A stretch of 64,000 nucleotides of DNA from Megalonaias nervosa (lineage: Eukaryota > Mollusca > Bivalvia > Unionida > Unionidae): positions 1 to 64,000 of the forward strand of contig JAECUM010093726.1 in NCBI GenBank assembly GCA_016617855.1, in the 5' to 3' direction. A program made the translations under genes and the position numbers. Shown here in pieces: positions 1 to 12,429 of the stretch. Below the pieces are notes generated by a model. That model had not been told where the DNA came from. It ran no database searches and was given only the letters and a program-made list of their open reading frames with translations. How positions within the stretch are numbered: position 1 is the stretch's first letter; each line of letters begins with the position of its first letter.

Positions 1-59
1 AAAATTACACTTGGTTACCAGTCACACTGGTCAATCAAGTAAGTATCATTACAGGTAGT

Positions 60-240
60 CACCAACCACCTTTCAATTCCTTCTGTGGTTAGTTCTGTAG
101 CTGTTACCACGTCGACCACGATCCCTCTGATCACTCTGATCAGTCTGGTCAGCTCTACACCCTGGTCACTCTAGTCACTCTAGTCAGCTCTACAGCTGCT
201 ATGTTCACTCTAGTCACCCTGGTCAGCTGAAAATACAACT
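60..240. repeat. Imperfect short tandem repeat (tggtcactctagtca-like)
   Basis: Short motifs such as tggtca, gatcactctga and tggtcactctagtcac recur about every 8 to 16 bases through this stretch, with agctctaca spacers. It reads as a degenerate minisatellite. No coding frame or RNA gene is evident. Confidence 0.55.
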
Positions 241-2059
241 AATGCCGTGTACTATTCATGATACAGACATATAAGATAAAAACGTAATGACGTTATATAC
301 GGTAAGTTATGTAAATTACAATATCGTGACATTACAGAACAATGAGCAGGTTCAAAAGTGAACCTGTGTCCGATGAGATTCCTATGGTACTAAACGTTTC
401 TTAATAAAATGCAACTTTATATTGCTAATATATGATCTCTTGCTAAGTCACGAACAAGAATAGAAAAATATTTGCGTTATACCACGCAAGCCAAAGTTAC
501 ATTGAAAACATATAAAAATGAACGTAATAGTACAATAACTAACTTACAATATACAAAAGAAATAATATACATAAGAACTGTATAAATTACATACCTCTAC
601 AGCTGAAGATTTGCAAGTTCCTAAGTAGACTGCTTACTGACAAGACTTTCCGTAATGTGAAGATATCACATTACGGTGAGGCATTTATACACATGGGATG
701 TAGTCTGCTAGATGTAAATCGGTTTTTCCCGTCAAGAGCACTACGCACGTGCGGCAGGGACGATACATAAATCACCCTCGGGTATCACTGTACACAAAAA
801 AACGAAACCCGAGTGCATGTATTAAGTAAATAGAGAGATTTGTACAATTCCTTGACACTATCAACGGTGTACCTTTTCTACAGTCAAGCACTAGTTCTAA
901 ACCACCCATAAGTTCGGGGGAATTGTATCATTATGGGGCTTTTGAACCTTTGTTACTGATACAGGTCAAAGTTTTCTGTACCCCCTGTCTTTACCGTCGA
1001 ATAAGGTTCTATTGCATGATTTACGAGAGTGCGCGCGAAGCAAAGTTACCAAGAGACCCCCCTCCAAAGTTGTATGCGTTAGAAAACATTAACCTAGTTC
1101 AGTAACCAAACAAACGATTACGAAACCATACGATTGGTGATTATTGTCCTAATTCAGCAAGGATACGAGTGTAGCCTTATAAGCACTGTAGTGTTTGGTC
1201 GCTAACGCCCCGGTTCCGTGTCTATGCGCGGAGTTGATGGTTTTCCATTTCGACTAGCACAATTTCAAACTCAGCCATTCTAATCATTCTATCGTCGATT
1301 GTCAACTAGTTCAGTTTACTTATTGTATTGAGGCTGCTTTGTGCCGCAGCGAGAAGTGCCAAATAAATACGATTCTCGTATGCAGTCGCAGCGAGATAAC
1401 TTTACCAGTACCGCCAGCAAATCGACTGCTATCGATACACCTCCAACTACAAATCCGATACTGTACCCGTGGAGATCCAACATGTGCCGTCCGGGTCCAG
1501 AATCGTAAAACAAAAATGTGTCAACCGGCCAGTGTAACATGAAAGATACATAGGCTTCGCAAGAGTAATCAATAATAGATCACTCTGTTCCACATTTGGG
1601 GAAAGCTCGAACAAGATGTAACCCCGCCCCCACAAACGTGTTATTCATTGGAAGACCCCCCGAATGGCTACGAACGAATAATATGCCACCTGAATAAACA
1701 CGGAGCGACGTTAGAGTGCGGGATTGGTAATGAGAAAATCACAGCATATCATGATATCGTTCATTAATCACATCAAGTAAATGTATCGTTGATGAGATCA
1801 TCGAGGTATTGCTCGGGGTTATATTTGCAACAACACACCTCATTGCAGCATTGGTTTTGCGAAGAATCGCCTCACAATTCATCAATGGTGTTATATACAT
1901 CATCGATATCTTCAGCAAGTTCCTATATCAACGCGCGAAACGTAGTCATTGGTCAGCAACCGCTAACAAACCGATGCTGCCTCATTAATGACTACTGATG
2001 CGTTGCTGACACCGCGAACGGATCACACGAATGTTTCAAAACGAGAAACAAGAACGTGA
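241..2059. other. Gene-poor stretch
   Basis: No convincing gene is visible. Short open frames of 60 to 75 codons occur on both strands around 1,316-1,635 and 1,789-1,998, overlapping one another and lacking recognisable domains. Minus-strand frames at 1,620-2,000 look mildly protein-like and may be the downstream end of the decayed tract at 2,060-4,920. The only clear structure is the hairpin at 650-676. Confidence 0.4.
650..676. other. Perfect 10-bp hairpin
   Basis: CCGTAATGTG (650-659) and CACATTACGG (667-676) are exact reverse complements around a 7-base loop. No T-run follows, so it is not a bacterial-type terminator. It could be a protein-binding palindrome, an RNA stem, or the scar of a small inverted-repeat element. 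Confidence 0.75.
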
Positions 2060-2342
2060 GGCCACACAGTCATCCAATGCCTTTTTCTTCCTTTGGTTGT
2101 TTCAGTTCTGCTTATTGATTCTGTTTATATGCACGTCTTTGTTCAGCTAACCGCCTGTTCGTTTCCTTTTGTTTTCTACCGGCATATTCATTTTCTTCTT
2201 TTCGAAATCTGGCCTATTTATTTTCATTTTTCTTACCGTATGTCAACATGCCTTCTTTTCTCTTTGGTTTTTTGGTACATGTGAGGGTGTAATTGCGCGT
2301 CTTTTTTAATGTTGCTGCTTTACCACTGTGAGTGCAGATGGG

Positions 2343-2406
<64 letters not shown>

Positions 2407-4920
2407 CTCCACATCTTTGTTGTCGTTTCACCACTTCTGTATGTTTGCCTACAGCAGCGTCTTGTTGTGGGGGAGGTTTGTATGATAGTCCGAGTTCGGG
2501 TTGAGGTGGTCTTGAGTGACATCCTCTTCACATCTTCCCCCTTCTCTACTCATCTCATAATATCTATAAACATCACATTGCCTTGGACAATGCCTCCTGC
2601 TTAAAATGTATCAAGTATTTTATTAAAATCGTACCATGGCTCGTCAGTGACTTGTTTATGCCCATTGTTTTCCCTGCATACCAATTTGGTCCATGCATGA
2701 CTTACATTCGATGGCAATTTCAACACAAACTATTTCCAAGGTGGGGGTTAGAATGAAAGCGCCTCGTTTAGGATTTTCAAAAGATAAACTGGTGATTTTG
2801 TTCATTATATGTTAGCTTCGTTGTTTTTAGCATTGGGTCGTACACAGGTGGTGGTGGCAGTGGAACATTATCAAGTGCCTCTCTGATGTCTTCCTCAAGG
2901 TGAAGGGTGTCTTCTCCGATTGCAACAACTGTTCTCTAATGACTTCCATGCATACTTGGATTCCCGTAATCGCACCTCGCAAGTGTTCAATGGATTGGGT
3001 TGTTCTGAAAGTCGGACCAGGTTATTTTTCTGTTCCCATCAGCAAGTCGGTGGTTTAAGCGACTTTTCTTTTACCTGTTCCGCCGTTTCAGGCGTGGGTT
3101 TGAATACAGACGCAAACGTTTCTTCAAATCGTGGGATCTTCCTGTGCAGGCTGTCGCGACTACAACATATATTTCACACGTTTACGGCCGACCATAAACG
3201 TTACGGATCATTTCCAAGTGTTCTATTGGGAGCAAAACAGTTTACGTGTGTCGGGACTTCCATATCTACTGATGACGCAAATTGGGTCTAAAATGCGTCG
3301 GTGCTGGAGCTGCTACGTTAACGAAGATACTCCAGACACCATCTAGCAAAAACCTTAACATATTTGGCTCCCTTTATGACCTATTTACAATTATTGCGGA
3401 CATTGACAAAAGCCTATATATCGACTCGATGCTGCATGTTACAGAGTCGTCTAAAGCCCTCGCCTTTCTCGATCACTATCATCTCACCTGTCCGCGTGGG
3501 ATAAAGTCTCATGCTTGGCCAATGTGGGTTTGTGAGTAAGCTGTAAGTAGTTTCCCGTGGGTTTGTGATTGTTACCGGTATTTTTCCGGGTTCTTCCTCC
3601 ACCAGTTATTGTGGCCGCCATGTATCGTGTGCTACAAATGACGTTAAACGCAAAGCAACAGCTTACCGACATGATCTCGCGTACAAAGCATCAAGTGATA
3701 TTCGTGTGCCTCAACTTACTTATATAGATTTCATCCACGTCTTCAACGCGATCACAAGGCCAGGTGTCAGAGAAAGAATCTCTAGAGGGATCATCAAGGC
3801 GGGTATGAAAGCAAAATTTGCTCTTACTTCTTGCTAGCATGCCACTCATTAACGGTAAAGCATCTTGATATAATAAACATGAACCCGATCTACCACAGTA
3901 CGCGCAATTGGTGGACTCCGCCGCTATTGAAAAGTTAGCGAGCAAAGCAAAAGTCGCCCACTGGGTCATTCTTGAGTGGCTTGCTAAGCAATCATTGTGG
4001 TAATCGAACCCACCAGCGCAAGAAATATTTCCTGTGTATGGTTTGACGTGAATACGCCCAACAAAGTTCATTAGACTGATCTTTTGTTTCTCCTGTATGA
4101 TCGTGTGCGCGGACTCATTATAAGAACTCGTTGATCATTGTAGGAAACGAAGCTATTGGCGTTTAAACATTCAGTATCATCACTAACACAGCCACCAATG
4201 TTGAAATTTCACCTGGGCAAAGAACTTCTCGGAGCCGTTGCTTGGTTCTTAACAAAATATCCATCGCCAAGCGGCCATTGTTGATTTAAGTGTACACTTG
4301 CGTAACGATTATTCGCACAACAATAAGCACATGAATTCTTAATGAATCATAAAATGGCTTTTCGCGACTTACATCAGTCACTCGGAAACAATTTATTTCG
4401 GTATCTATATGCACGGGTGCCGACGCGCCAACGTTGACGTGTTTTGCAAACGTCACCTTGGCTTCTTAGCCGTGTACAGCAACGAGACTGAAATCGATTA
4501 CTTTGCGTGACTCAAATGCCGTAGCCACAATCGATTGGATCAGTTTGTCTTGGTCGCTCTTGCTTTTGCACTCATGTACTTGTTTGATGACATCCATGTG
4601 TGTAGTATTGATGCACTAAAATTCAATTAAGGGCACTGGTTGCAACATCGCCCATACACACAAGTGCTTGGTGCAGGATATCCGATACAACTCTTCGGGA
4701 CAGCAAGTTCGTACCCATCCACTATCAGATTGATGGCCTTGTGGTAGCAACGAATCGCCATGAAAACCCCACCTTGGATTCTATATTCCAATCTCTCTGA
4801 GCTGTTCCCACTCGACCATGCTTTTATACAACAATTCGTGCCAGGTCATTCCTCCATGATTTTTCTCTTGCAGTGGTGCCGCTTGGTAACACTGGTTTAT
4901 GGGCTCATGAGCACTTGAAA
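2060..4920 (-). pseudogene. Decayed coding tract of unknown family
   Basis: On the minus strand several fragments look like protein but are broken by stops and frame changes. The longest is 4,071-3,691 (126 codons), with Cys pairs and a CAYCG motif. One stop later the same frame reopens at 3,690-3,484. Further downstream lie a proline-rich patch reading PLPPPPVYDP near 2,850 and a Lys/Glu/Gln-rich patch near 2,200. Upstream, near 4,900-4,620, lies another Cys-rich fragment. The DNA looks less AT-rich than the next 8 kb. I do not recognise the family. A degraded large-virus or transposon structural gene is possible but unproven. Confidence 0.35.
2344..2404. repeat. (GT)n microsatellite
   Basis: About 30 uninterrupted GT units. 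Open frames crossing it on the minus strand read only Thr-His and are artefacts. Confidence 0.95.
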
Positions 4921-5060
4921 AAAAGTCATGCACTCGCTTGTGATTCAAGGAATAAGTTACAGGGTATAGAAGGTTTTGACCTTATTCAAGGATAAAATTC
5001 CAAAGGCCCATAATGATACTACTGGGCGCCATCAGCTCAACTTTCTACAGAAAAGGACCG

Positions 5061-5375
5061 CTCCGGTGGCCTAGTGGTTAGAGCGTCCGCCTCGGATGCG
5101 GGAGGTCGTGGGTTCGAACCCCGGCCGAGTCATACCAAAGACTTACAAAATGGTACTAACAGCTGCCTCGCTTGGCGCTCAACATTAAGAGGTTAGTGTT
5201 AATACTGGTCAGCCTGGTGTCAGGATAACGTGACTGGGTGGGACATCATGCCACATGTCTGCGGCATGATGCCCCAGTGCTAAACATCACTATAAACTTT
5301 CACACTGAAGACATTGTATCGATATGACTGAAAAATTGTTAAAGCTACGTTAAAACTCTAAATCACACATACACT
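5061..5375 (+). mobile_element. tRNA-derived SINE, near full length
   Basis: The head contains a pol III box A (GGCCTAGTGGTTAGAG) and box B (GGTTCGAACCC) spaced as in a tRNA. The body is shared with the copies at 33,711, 40,696 and 57,243 (cgcttggcgctcaacatt, atcatgccacatgtctgcgg). The tail ends in aaatcacacatacac. It is the best-preserved head in the window. It is non-coding and depends on a partner LINE for transposition. Confidence 0.9.
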
Positions 5376-5559
5376 CTACAGAAAAAATATATGACACAGA
5401 TGTAGCACCTTAGTTTCATATATATTAAAAAAGGATTAAAATTTCAGGAAACGACAGTCACCCTAGGAGCCTGCTCTAGCGCCCAAGAAGAACATTCACA
5501 TGTTCAAGATAATACCATTGTCTCTTTTTAAATGCTGTATCTTTAAACCACTGCTGATA

Positions 5560-7165
5560 TTCTTCAGCACTAAGATTTTCAAATTAGCCACTGTGGTGGC
5601 CATATTGGACTTAAAATCGGTACCATTCTCATTTAAGACACTATGAGAAGATTTCTAGTTGAAACCTCATGTCAATTTGACCATCATTTTGGAGAATTAG
5701 TGATAAGATTTTTAGCATGTTCACTGTGGTGGCCATATAGGATGTCTGTGGGGCATAATTTTTTTTGGATCAACCTGATATCCATACATGCCACCCCATC
5801 CCCAGAGGTATAAGCGTAATTGCTAATAAAAGTGGCAAAGAAGTGTAATTTGGGCATAAAAACTGTAATCTATATATTACATACCATAATTACAACACAC
5901 TGAATGAAAATGATCCATTTATTTTTGTCACTAACCAGGATCTGCAGCTGGTCAAAATTCTTGTCACAAAAAATGATAATAAAATGATTAAAACAACTTT
6001 TTATTGCTTTACTTTTATTTTCTAATGTACCAAAAGCGTACCCCATATAGAAGGGAGCACAGGACGTAATCTGGTGAAAAGGTGTAATGATTATGCAAAA
6101 AACGTAATGGTTAGAATGTATGGATATCGTAAGAAGTCTTTTGGTGAAAACTATGTGGATATGACCATCAGTTCTTCCGTAGTAGTGACAACAGTATTTC
6201 GAAAGCTGACATATTGGTTGTCATATTTATATCATACCGGCATACTTTACATTCAGGCCTAAATAGAGTTCTATAAGATGTCTTCTGATGAGAGACCCAT
6301 AAGAGATTCCATTTTGGAGAAGTAGAGATAAGATTTTCAAGGTGGCTGTCATGATGGACTTATTTGAAGCCAGATCGGTATATTTTTAATAAGGACAAAT
6401 ATATATCACAATTAATCGTGTGAAAAAAACCCATGTCAAAATAACTTCCCATTTATGGAGGAGTCACGATAACAAGATGGTAGAGAGCAGATATGCACCA
6501 TTTTCATTTAGCACAAAATACACAAATGACTTCTGGTTATAACCAAATTTTTGCATGACTTTGCATGAAGGAGTAACTTGGACACAAATATTTTCAAGCT
6601 GGCCACTGTGGTGGGCATAATGGGTGTCAGATCTTGACAATTTTCTTAACAAGCCAACTAGACACCAACACAACTCCTTTTGTGAAAATATGATGTTGAT
6701 ATGGCTAAAGATGGCGCATGTTTTGACTAAATTGGATGTCAGTTAGACACAATTTTGATTAGGACCAAGTGAACATCGTACAATGTCCTATAGTAAAAAC
6801 TCCATGGTGATATTCAGAAGTAGTAATAAGAAGAAACAGAATTGTCTTCGTTTAGTTAGGACCACCAAGTCATCATACGAATTCTTTGGTGAAAACCTGA
6901 TGTCAAATTTCGTTCATGAGGAAAACCAATAAGATTTTCAAGATGACTCCACATGGGATATCAGACATGCATGATTTTCATTCAGGACACAAGTTTTTTT
7001 TTTTTTTTTTAATAGTGAAAACCTCATACTGTAATGACAATCCATTCAGGATACTTTGTGACAAGATTTTCAAGATGGTTACCGTGGTGGCCGTATTGGA
7101 TGCCTCAGCAGTACCATTTTCATTTAGGACCAACCAGACTTTCGGATTACTGCGTTTCATGGCTA
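5560..7165. repeat. Diverged tandem array, period about 137 bp
   Basis: A unit resembling ataagattttcaagatgg, ccactgtggtggccatattgg, taccattttcatttaggac and ggtgaaaacctgatgtca recurs. Matching points sit near 5,571, 5,707, 6,331, 6,470, 6,590, 6,929 and 7,064, giving steps of about 120 to 140 bp. Between 5,780 and 6,080 the pattern is lost in sequence with repeated gtaat motifs. Open frames here (6,074-6,262 and 6,916-7,235) are by-products of the repeat. Confidence 0.7.
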
Positions 7166-9130
7166 TCATACGTTTAGGAATCTTGCTGACAAACTTGTGT
7201 TTAACAGACAGAAGATAACAGACCATATCTTGCAAGCTCTCCTGGTCTATGACTAGTAGAGCTAAAATCTAAATACCTGTATATGTACTATAAATATATA
7301 CAAACTACTTAGTATAATTACAACTATTTCGTCTCTTGTTGTTTATGGATTATAGATTTTAATGATTTCAAGTATACACAGCTGAACAGTTGCAGAAACA
7401 AGTATGGTTGCACTGGACATCCCATTCCCCACTGACAAAATGAAAATGAACAGCATACCAAAAATATCCCTGAAACCTGATTATATGTATGTACATGTTT
7501 TCAACCACAGCATTTTCATATTCGCCATACATATTATGTAAAGACTTGGGTGTTCGTCATCATGGGACCCACCTTTAATTTTTCAGATTATGCCAAAACT
7601 GAAACTTTTGCCTCTGCTGCTGGGCATATCATTGCAATGATAGTGGTTCAATTACTTTCAAGATGGATAAACTCAGACAAAACAAGTTTTAGATCCATTT
7701 CCAATGATTTTTGTTTGTTTGTGAACTGACAGAAAAATGTCAGTAATAAATTTTATTCAAGACTGCTGCGAAATTCTTAAAAAGCTCTCATATCAATAGA
7801 ACCTAAATTAATGTCACTAATTAGATACAAAATTTCCATTTTTTCAGACTTTTCAAAACTAACACCCAAGTTAACATGTAAACAACAAATAGGTTTTTAA
7901 ATGAATGCGAATGTGACTTACTCTCCCCTGCATAAGATTTTAATAATGTGAGGAACACTGTTCCCAATTCAGTAACATGAAGGTATCATGTATGCAACTC
8001 AAGATATGCCACTATAATGTACAGGTTAACCAAGAAAAATAGGTCATTATGATCGTGTTCTGGTGAGGTTTTGGCTGATGCAAGGCACACCTTGACCTAG
8101 TTCGCTGGACGTATCATCCGCAACTGCAGCTACTAATCCAGGTCACAAAACCTCAGCGTAACCTTGAAACAACAAAGTAATAATTGTAAAAATGTTGATC
8201 ACTGTAATCTATTCTAACTTCTGACGGTTCAGAATCTTACAATTTTAAGACTGACCAAAGCATTAATCTTGGGTGGATAGGAGGAAAACAAAATTTTTAC
8301 AATTTGGTTAACCTGCCTGTGGATGTTGCTTCTGATACCTGGAATACTATACAACTAAGATATTCTGTATGTTGCACAGATGAGATAAAATCATCCATTC
8401 TGCAAAGAGACCGCAAGGACCCAGACTTGGAGCAAGACAAGTAGCAAATGCGGATTTATGAACAAGGCACTTTCATATAAGTTATCCAGACTTTGCTGTT
8501 TCTATTATTTATGGATAGATTAAAAGAAAAGAAATTAAATTTCTGCTCCTTTATTACCATAATAGTATGATACTTTTACATTGCTTTCAAGTAGCTTTAA
8601 AGGAGTAATGTACGTGCAATGAATATTTGTTAAACAAAATCATCATTTCAATTCAAACATTTGAAAATGACATTGCAATTGCACCAGACAACTTATAACA
8701 GGGAAGAAAACAGAAAAAAAACCCAGCAAACAAATTAATGCATTTCATGATCTAAATAATCACCAGCTTATGCTGCGAAAGCTGGTGAATATAATCCTAA
8801 CACAGAAAGTCAGTTTACTACCTATTTGTTTGATATTAAGTTAGCATATGCCACAAAAGATTGAACAAAATGTTCAAATGGGCCTGTTATCTCTCACCTG
8901 GCTTATGTAACCGTTTCACCAAGCAAGTTTTTGTAGTATTATTAGAACAGATTCAATGTATACTATCTCCAAAACATTATATAAAGTTGATTTTACCTAA
9001 TGTATGATATTCTCACATTATTTCAAAACATAAAGGCACAATTTATATGCAGTGGTAGTCTCCTTCTCGTAATCGCAATCGTTCAGACCTTGGTGATAAT
9101 AAACCAAACAGGTCATAACTACGGCTTCAA
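7166..9130. other. Gene-free stretch
   Basis: AT-rich DNA without a recognisable gene, RNA or element. The single structured feature is the interrupted inverted repeat at 8,064-8,155. Confidence 0.5.
8064..8155. other. Interrupted inverted repeat
   Basis: TGAGGTTTTG (8,064-8,073) pairs with CAAAACCTCA (8,146-8,155). TGACCT (8,093-8,098) pairs with AGGTCA (8,140-8,145). The two right arms abut and the left arms are separated by 19 bases, so the structure would be a long stem with one bulge. It has no tRNA cloverleaf. Confidence 0.5.
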
Positions 9131-10265
9131 GAGTGACCACAAGTGAAATCTGATAACAGAATCCACTAATGTGTGGATCTTATTTTAAAAACTCTGCAGA
9201 TCTTGACAATACAAATCCGTTGTCCATATTTCAATGAAAGTTATGGTCTCCAGAATGGTAACAATCTCAGCCAATCACATACAAGATTGCCTCATAAATA
9301 TTCATGTCTCTCTCTTATTACTTGTACGGTCCATGCATTTGATAATAGATGCATATATTCTAAGTCTGGTCAAATCAGGTCACAAATACGACATCCCAAG
9401 TGACAACAACTTCAACCAATCAGATTAAAGATTATATCATTAATATGTCTGGATCTTATTCATTAGCAAACCCATCCAAGATCTGCATGATATGAACTGA
9501 AATTTCAAGTTTGTTCCAAATAGGATCGGAAATATGGTTTCTAGAGTTGCAGCAAGCCTGGCTAATCAGATGCAAGATGATATCTTAATAATATCCATCA
9601 ATCTTACTGAACTTGTCCAAGATCTTAGTGATATAATTTTATGTTCAAAGACTGATCAAAAATGGATAATAAATCTGGCCTCCATTATGGCAACAAGGTT
9701 AGCCAATCAAATGCAAGATTACTTCATTAATATGCATACAACTCGCTCAATATGAACCATCAAACACCTTTATGATATAAAACCATATGTTAAATTTCAT
9801 CAGCGTCAGATAAGAAATATGGCTTCCAGAGGTGCAACTAGCTTAGCAAATCAGATGAAAGATCACCTAATTAATATGTGTGGATCTCGCTCATTATCAA
9901 ACTCTTCTGAGTTCCTTATGATATCAATGCATTTTCCAAGTTTCATCAAAATCAGATTAGAAATGTGGCTTCAAGAGTGGTAACAAGCTTAGCCATCAAA
10001 AGTACGATGACCTCATTCATACAGGTAGATCTCAGTCATTATCAAATTTGTTTGAGACCTCAATCATACTAGTATATTCCAAGTCTGATCATAACTAAAT
10101 TTAAATCTGGATTACGGAGTGGTAACACTAAGCTTACCAATAAACTGCATGATCACCTCATTAAAATACAAGGATCTTCTTCATTGTCATCAAAGATAGC
10201 TATTCCATACTAGATTTATATCAGATCCAAAATACAAACTGCAGAGTGGTAACAAGCAATCATTT
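9131..10265. repeat. Diverged tandem array, period about 143 bp
   Basis: About eight units share gtggtaacaagcttagc, aatcagatgcaagat, cacctcattaatatgcat, ggatctcgctcatta and tcagaaatatggcttcc. Unit starts fall near 9,256, 9,401, 9,544, 9,687, 9,830, 9,976, 10,119 and 10,247, so the steps are 145, 143, 143, 143, 146, 143 and 128. A further weak unit may start at 9,131. Units look roughly 60 to 75% alike. Short open frames inside it are not genes. Confidence 0.85.
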
Positions 10266-11319
10266 ATAGGCCGACTTGCAATTCACAATGCGTAAATCAA
10301 CTTTCCTCATATTATCGGTAATATTAGAAGATCAAACACAGTCAATAAATGTTTCTTCAAGCAAACTCAGTAATATGGTTCCATATCAAGTATATGTTAT
10401 GATCCCAAACTATGCCTTCAAGGTTGCAAACAAAGTTAAAATTGTTAAGTCTATTTTCCTACACTTTTTTGACATTTCAGAATGAGGCTGGTAAAGATAT
10501 GTTGCACTGCAATTATGTTGCATTTTTTTCTTCCATATGCATTATTGCAAAATAAATGTGGCTATGCAAATTTCTGAAAAAGGCCATGTCCAAATAGATA
10601 TCTTATCCACCGTACTAAGTAATCTCAAATCTATGGTTATCAGCAGGATGGGTTTGTTGTCGTATACAATTACAAAATCCTATGACAACACAAAGTATGT
10701 GATAAAATGAAGGCAGTCACGTGGTGCTAGTTTGGTTTATTCGTTTAACAGCATTCTTTGTTTCACAATATGGCATCATGTGGACGAAATTGAAAAAGAG
10801 TGCTGTTCCCAATGACACAATGAAGTCACTCACCTGGGCTGGTATCAAGCCCATTACTTGGAGTATGAGTGATATTATCTACAGTTACTGCGATTCAGCT
10901 TTAAAATATAGACTAAAATACATGCTGGCTTATAATACAAACAGTACGACATATATATGCAAACACACTTAAAAGTTACACCTCCCGCACATATTCGGAA
11001 CTTGGGTTCCATAGACAGAAAAGTGAAATTGGGGAATCAGATACAAGTATACATGCAATAAAGAGGGGTCAAAGAAACACACAGTATAAACTGGGGTCCC
11101 ATAAACACATACTTTCAACTTGGGTTGGAAATTCAGGTTTGATTCAACATTCTAAATCAAACAAGATGCCCAAATTAGCTTGAGTTCCCTTGCCTGGTTG
11201 ATATTTGTCTAACATTCAAATGCAAGCGCAGCTGGCCAAGAAATTTGCATCGGTAGGAAGCTTTCCATTTAAATTTCAACCAATGCTGCTGACCGCATTC
11301 GTTATGAAATCTTGCAGTT
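10266..11319. other. Gene-free stretch
   Basis: No gene is supported. Open frames at 10,276-10,485 and 10,721-10,972 have no recognisable domain and AT-driven composition. The first 200 bases may hold a very decayed extra unit of the preceding array. Confidence 0.45.
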
Positions 11320-11790
11320 CTTCATAAGCAGTTCAAAGGATTTCTATTCAGGTTTTACCAATGATGGTCATATGTGATGGAAGATCAGCAGCGTATACAA
11401 TTTAAGGCCCTCTAGGTCAGGATACAATTTTTATTATATTTCTGTTGAGTAAGAAATCATGCAAAGATTCACTCATTTCATTAACAGCTGCTATATTTGA
11501 CCGTGGATCAGTATAAGCTGTATAAACTTGAAATCTCTATGCAAAGTTTTGTCAAATTTGGTCAAAATATGTTGAGTAGATTTTTATAAGTCATTCAAAA
11601 GGTTGTTCTATTTTCATTAATAGCGTCTATGTTTGATGGCAGAAAGGTATAATTTGCATAAACTGAACAATGCTTTCTATCTAGCTTGGTCAAGTTCTAT
11701 TTAGCAGCTTTTGAGAAGCAGCTGAAACATTTATTTTTATTACTGGAAGCCATATCTGGTAGAAGATCAGCTTTATTTACACAAAGAATG
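11320..11790. repeat. Diverged tandem array, period about 128 bp
   Basis: Two full and two partial units begin near 11,325, 11,444, 11,570 and 11,700. They share ttcattaacagctgctat, gtttgatgg, agatcagtataa, tgtataaac and ttggtcaa. The array differs from the two upstream arrays in consensus and period. Confidence 0.6.
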
Positions 11791-12429
11791 GATATTTTAA
11801 ATGACAATTAATTATGAATTTTAAACAAATATTACAAAGCCATCTTTGTTCAAACTGCATTAATTTGGAATGTTTGGCATGTAATAAAAAGTTTAAATTC
11901 TATGTTTTACCTGCACTACATATGTATGATTCATATAATTCCTTCACTGCATTTTCGTACTCTTTATCTTAATTGTACTGGATATAGCTGCTGGTATCTT
12001 GTATGTGCCAACTTTTTATATTACCATATCAAAACCTTTCACCTGAGGCTACTCCATCTACTAATAAAGCATTTTTCTTTAACATTGCACTTGTTGTTGA
12101 TGACTTTGCTTCCAAATTAAAACTGTGCCGACAGGACAAGGTTTGGTTTGAAATTTGTATAGTATGAATGAATACAATAATCCTCAACTAAATTGCAATT
12201 GCGCCTTGGCAAATACTTTTGAAGACAGGACGTGGGGTACGCTTCGTAATGGACCCAAGGCAAACTTAAATAAAGCTAAAACGAAACAACAAAATTTTAT
12301 GTGTGCGTGCATGAAAACTAGCCACAATTGCCATTTTCATATTTAAAGACAAATAATCACTTGCTATGCCAATAACATCACAACTTCATGTTCATTTTGG
12401 CACTTTATATCTGATAGTGAACCATGTCC
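11791..12429. other. Gene-free stretch
   Basis: AT-rich DNA with short open frames at 11,902-12,120 and 12,155-12,346 that resemble no known protein. No repeat or RNA gene was seen. Confidence 0.45.

Noticed and set aside
2214..2531. 105-codon minus-strand frame across (GT)n
   Set aside because: Its core is a Thr-His run produced by the microsatellite. Only the flanks may belong to the decayed tract.
5061..5135. tRNA gene at the SINE head
   Set aside because: Box A and B are present but the sequence continues into a body and (CA)n tail shared by five other copies, so it is a SINE head rather than a tRNA gene.
5560..10265. CRISPR-like array
   Set aside because: Units are diverged and contiguous with no constant repeats separated by unique spacers, and the DNA is eukaryotic.
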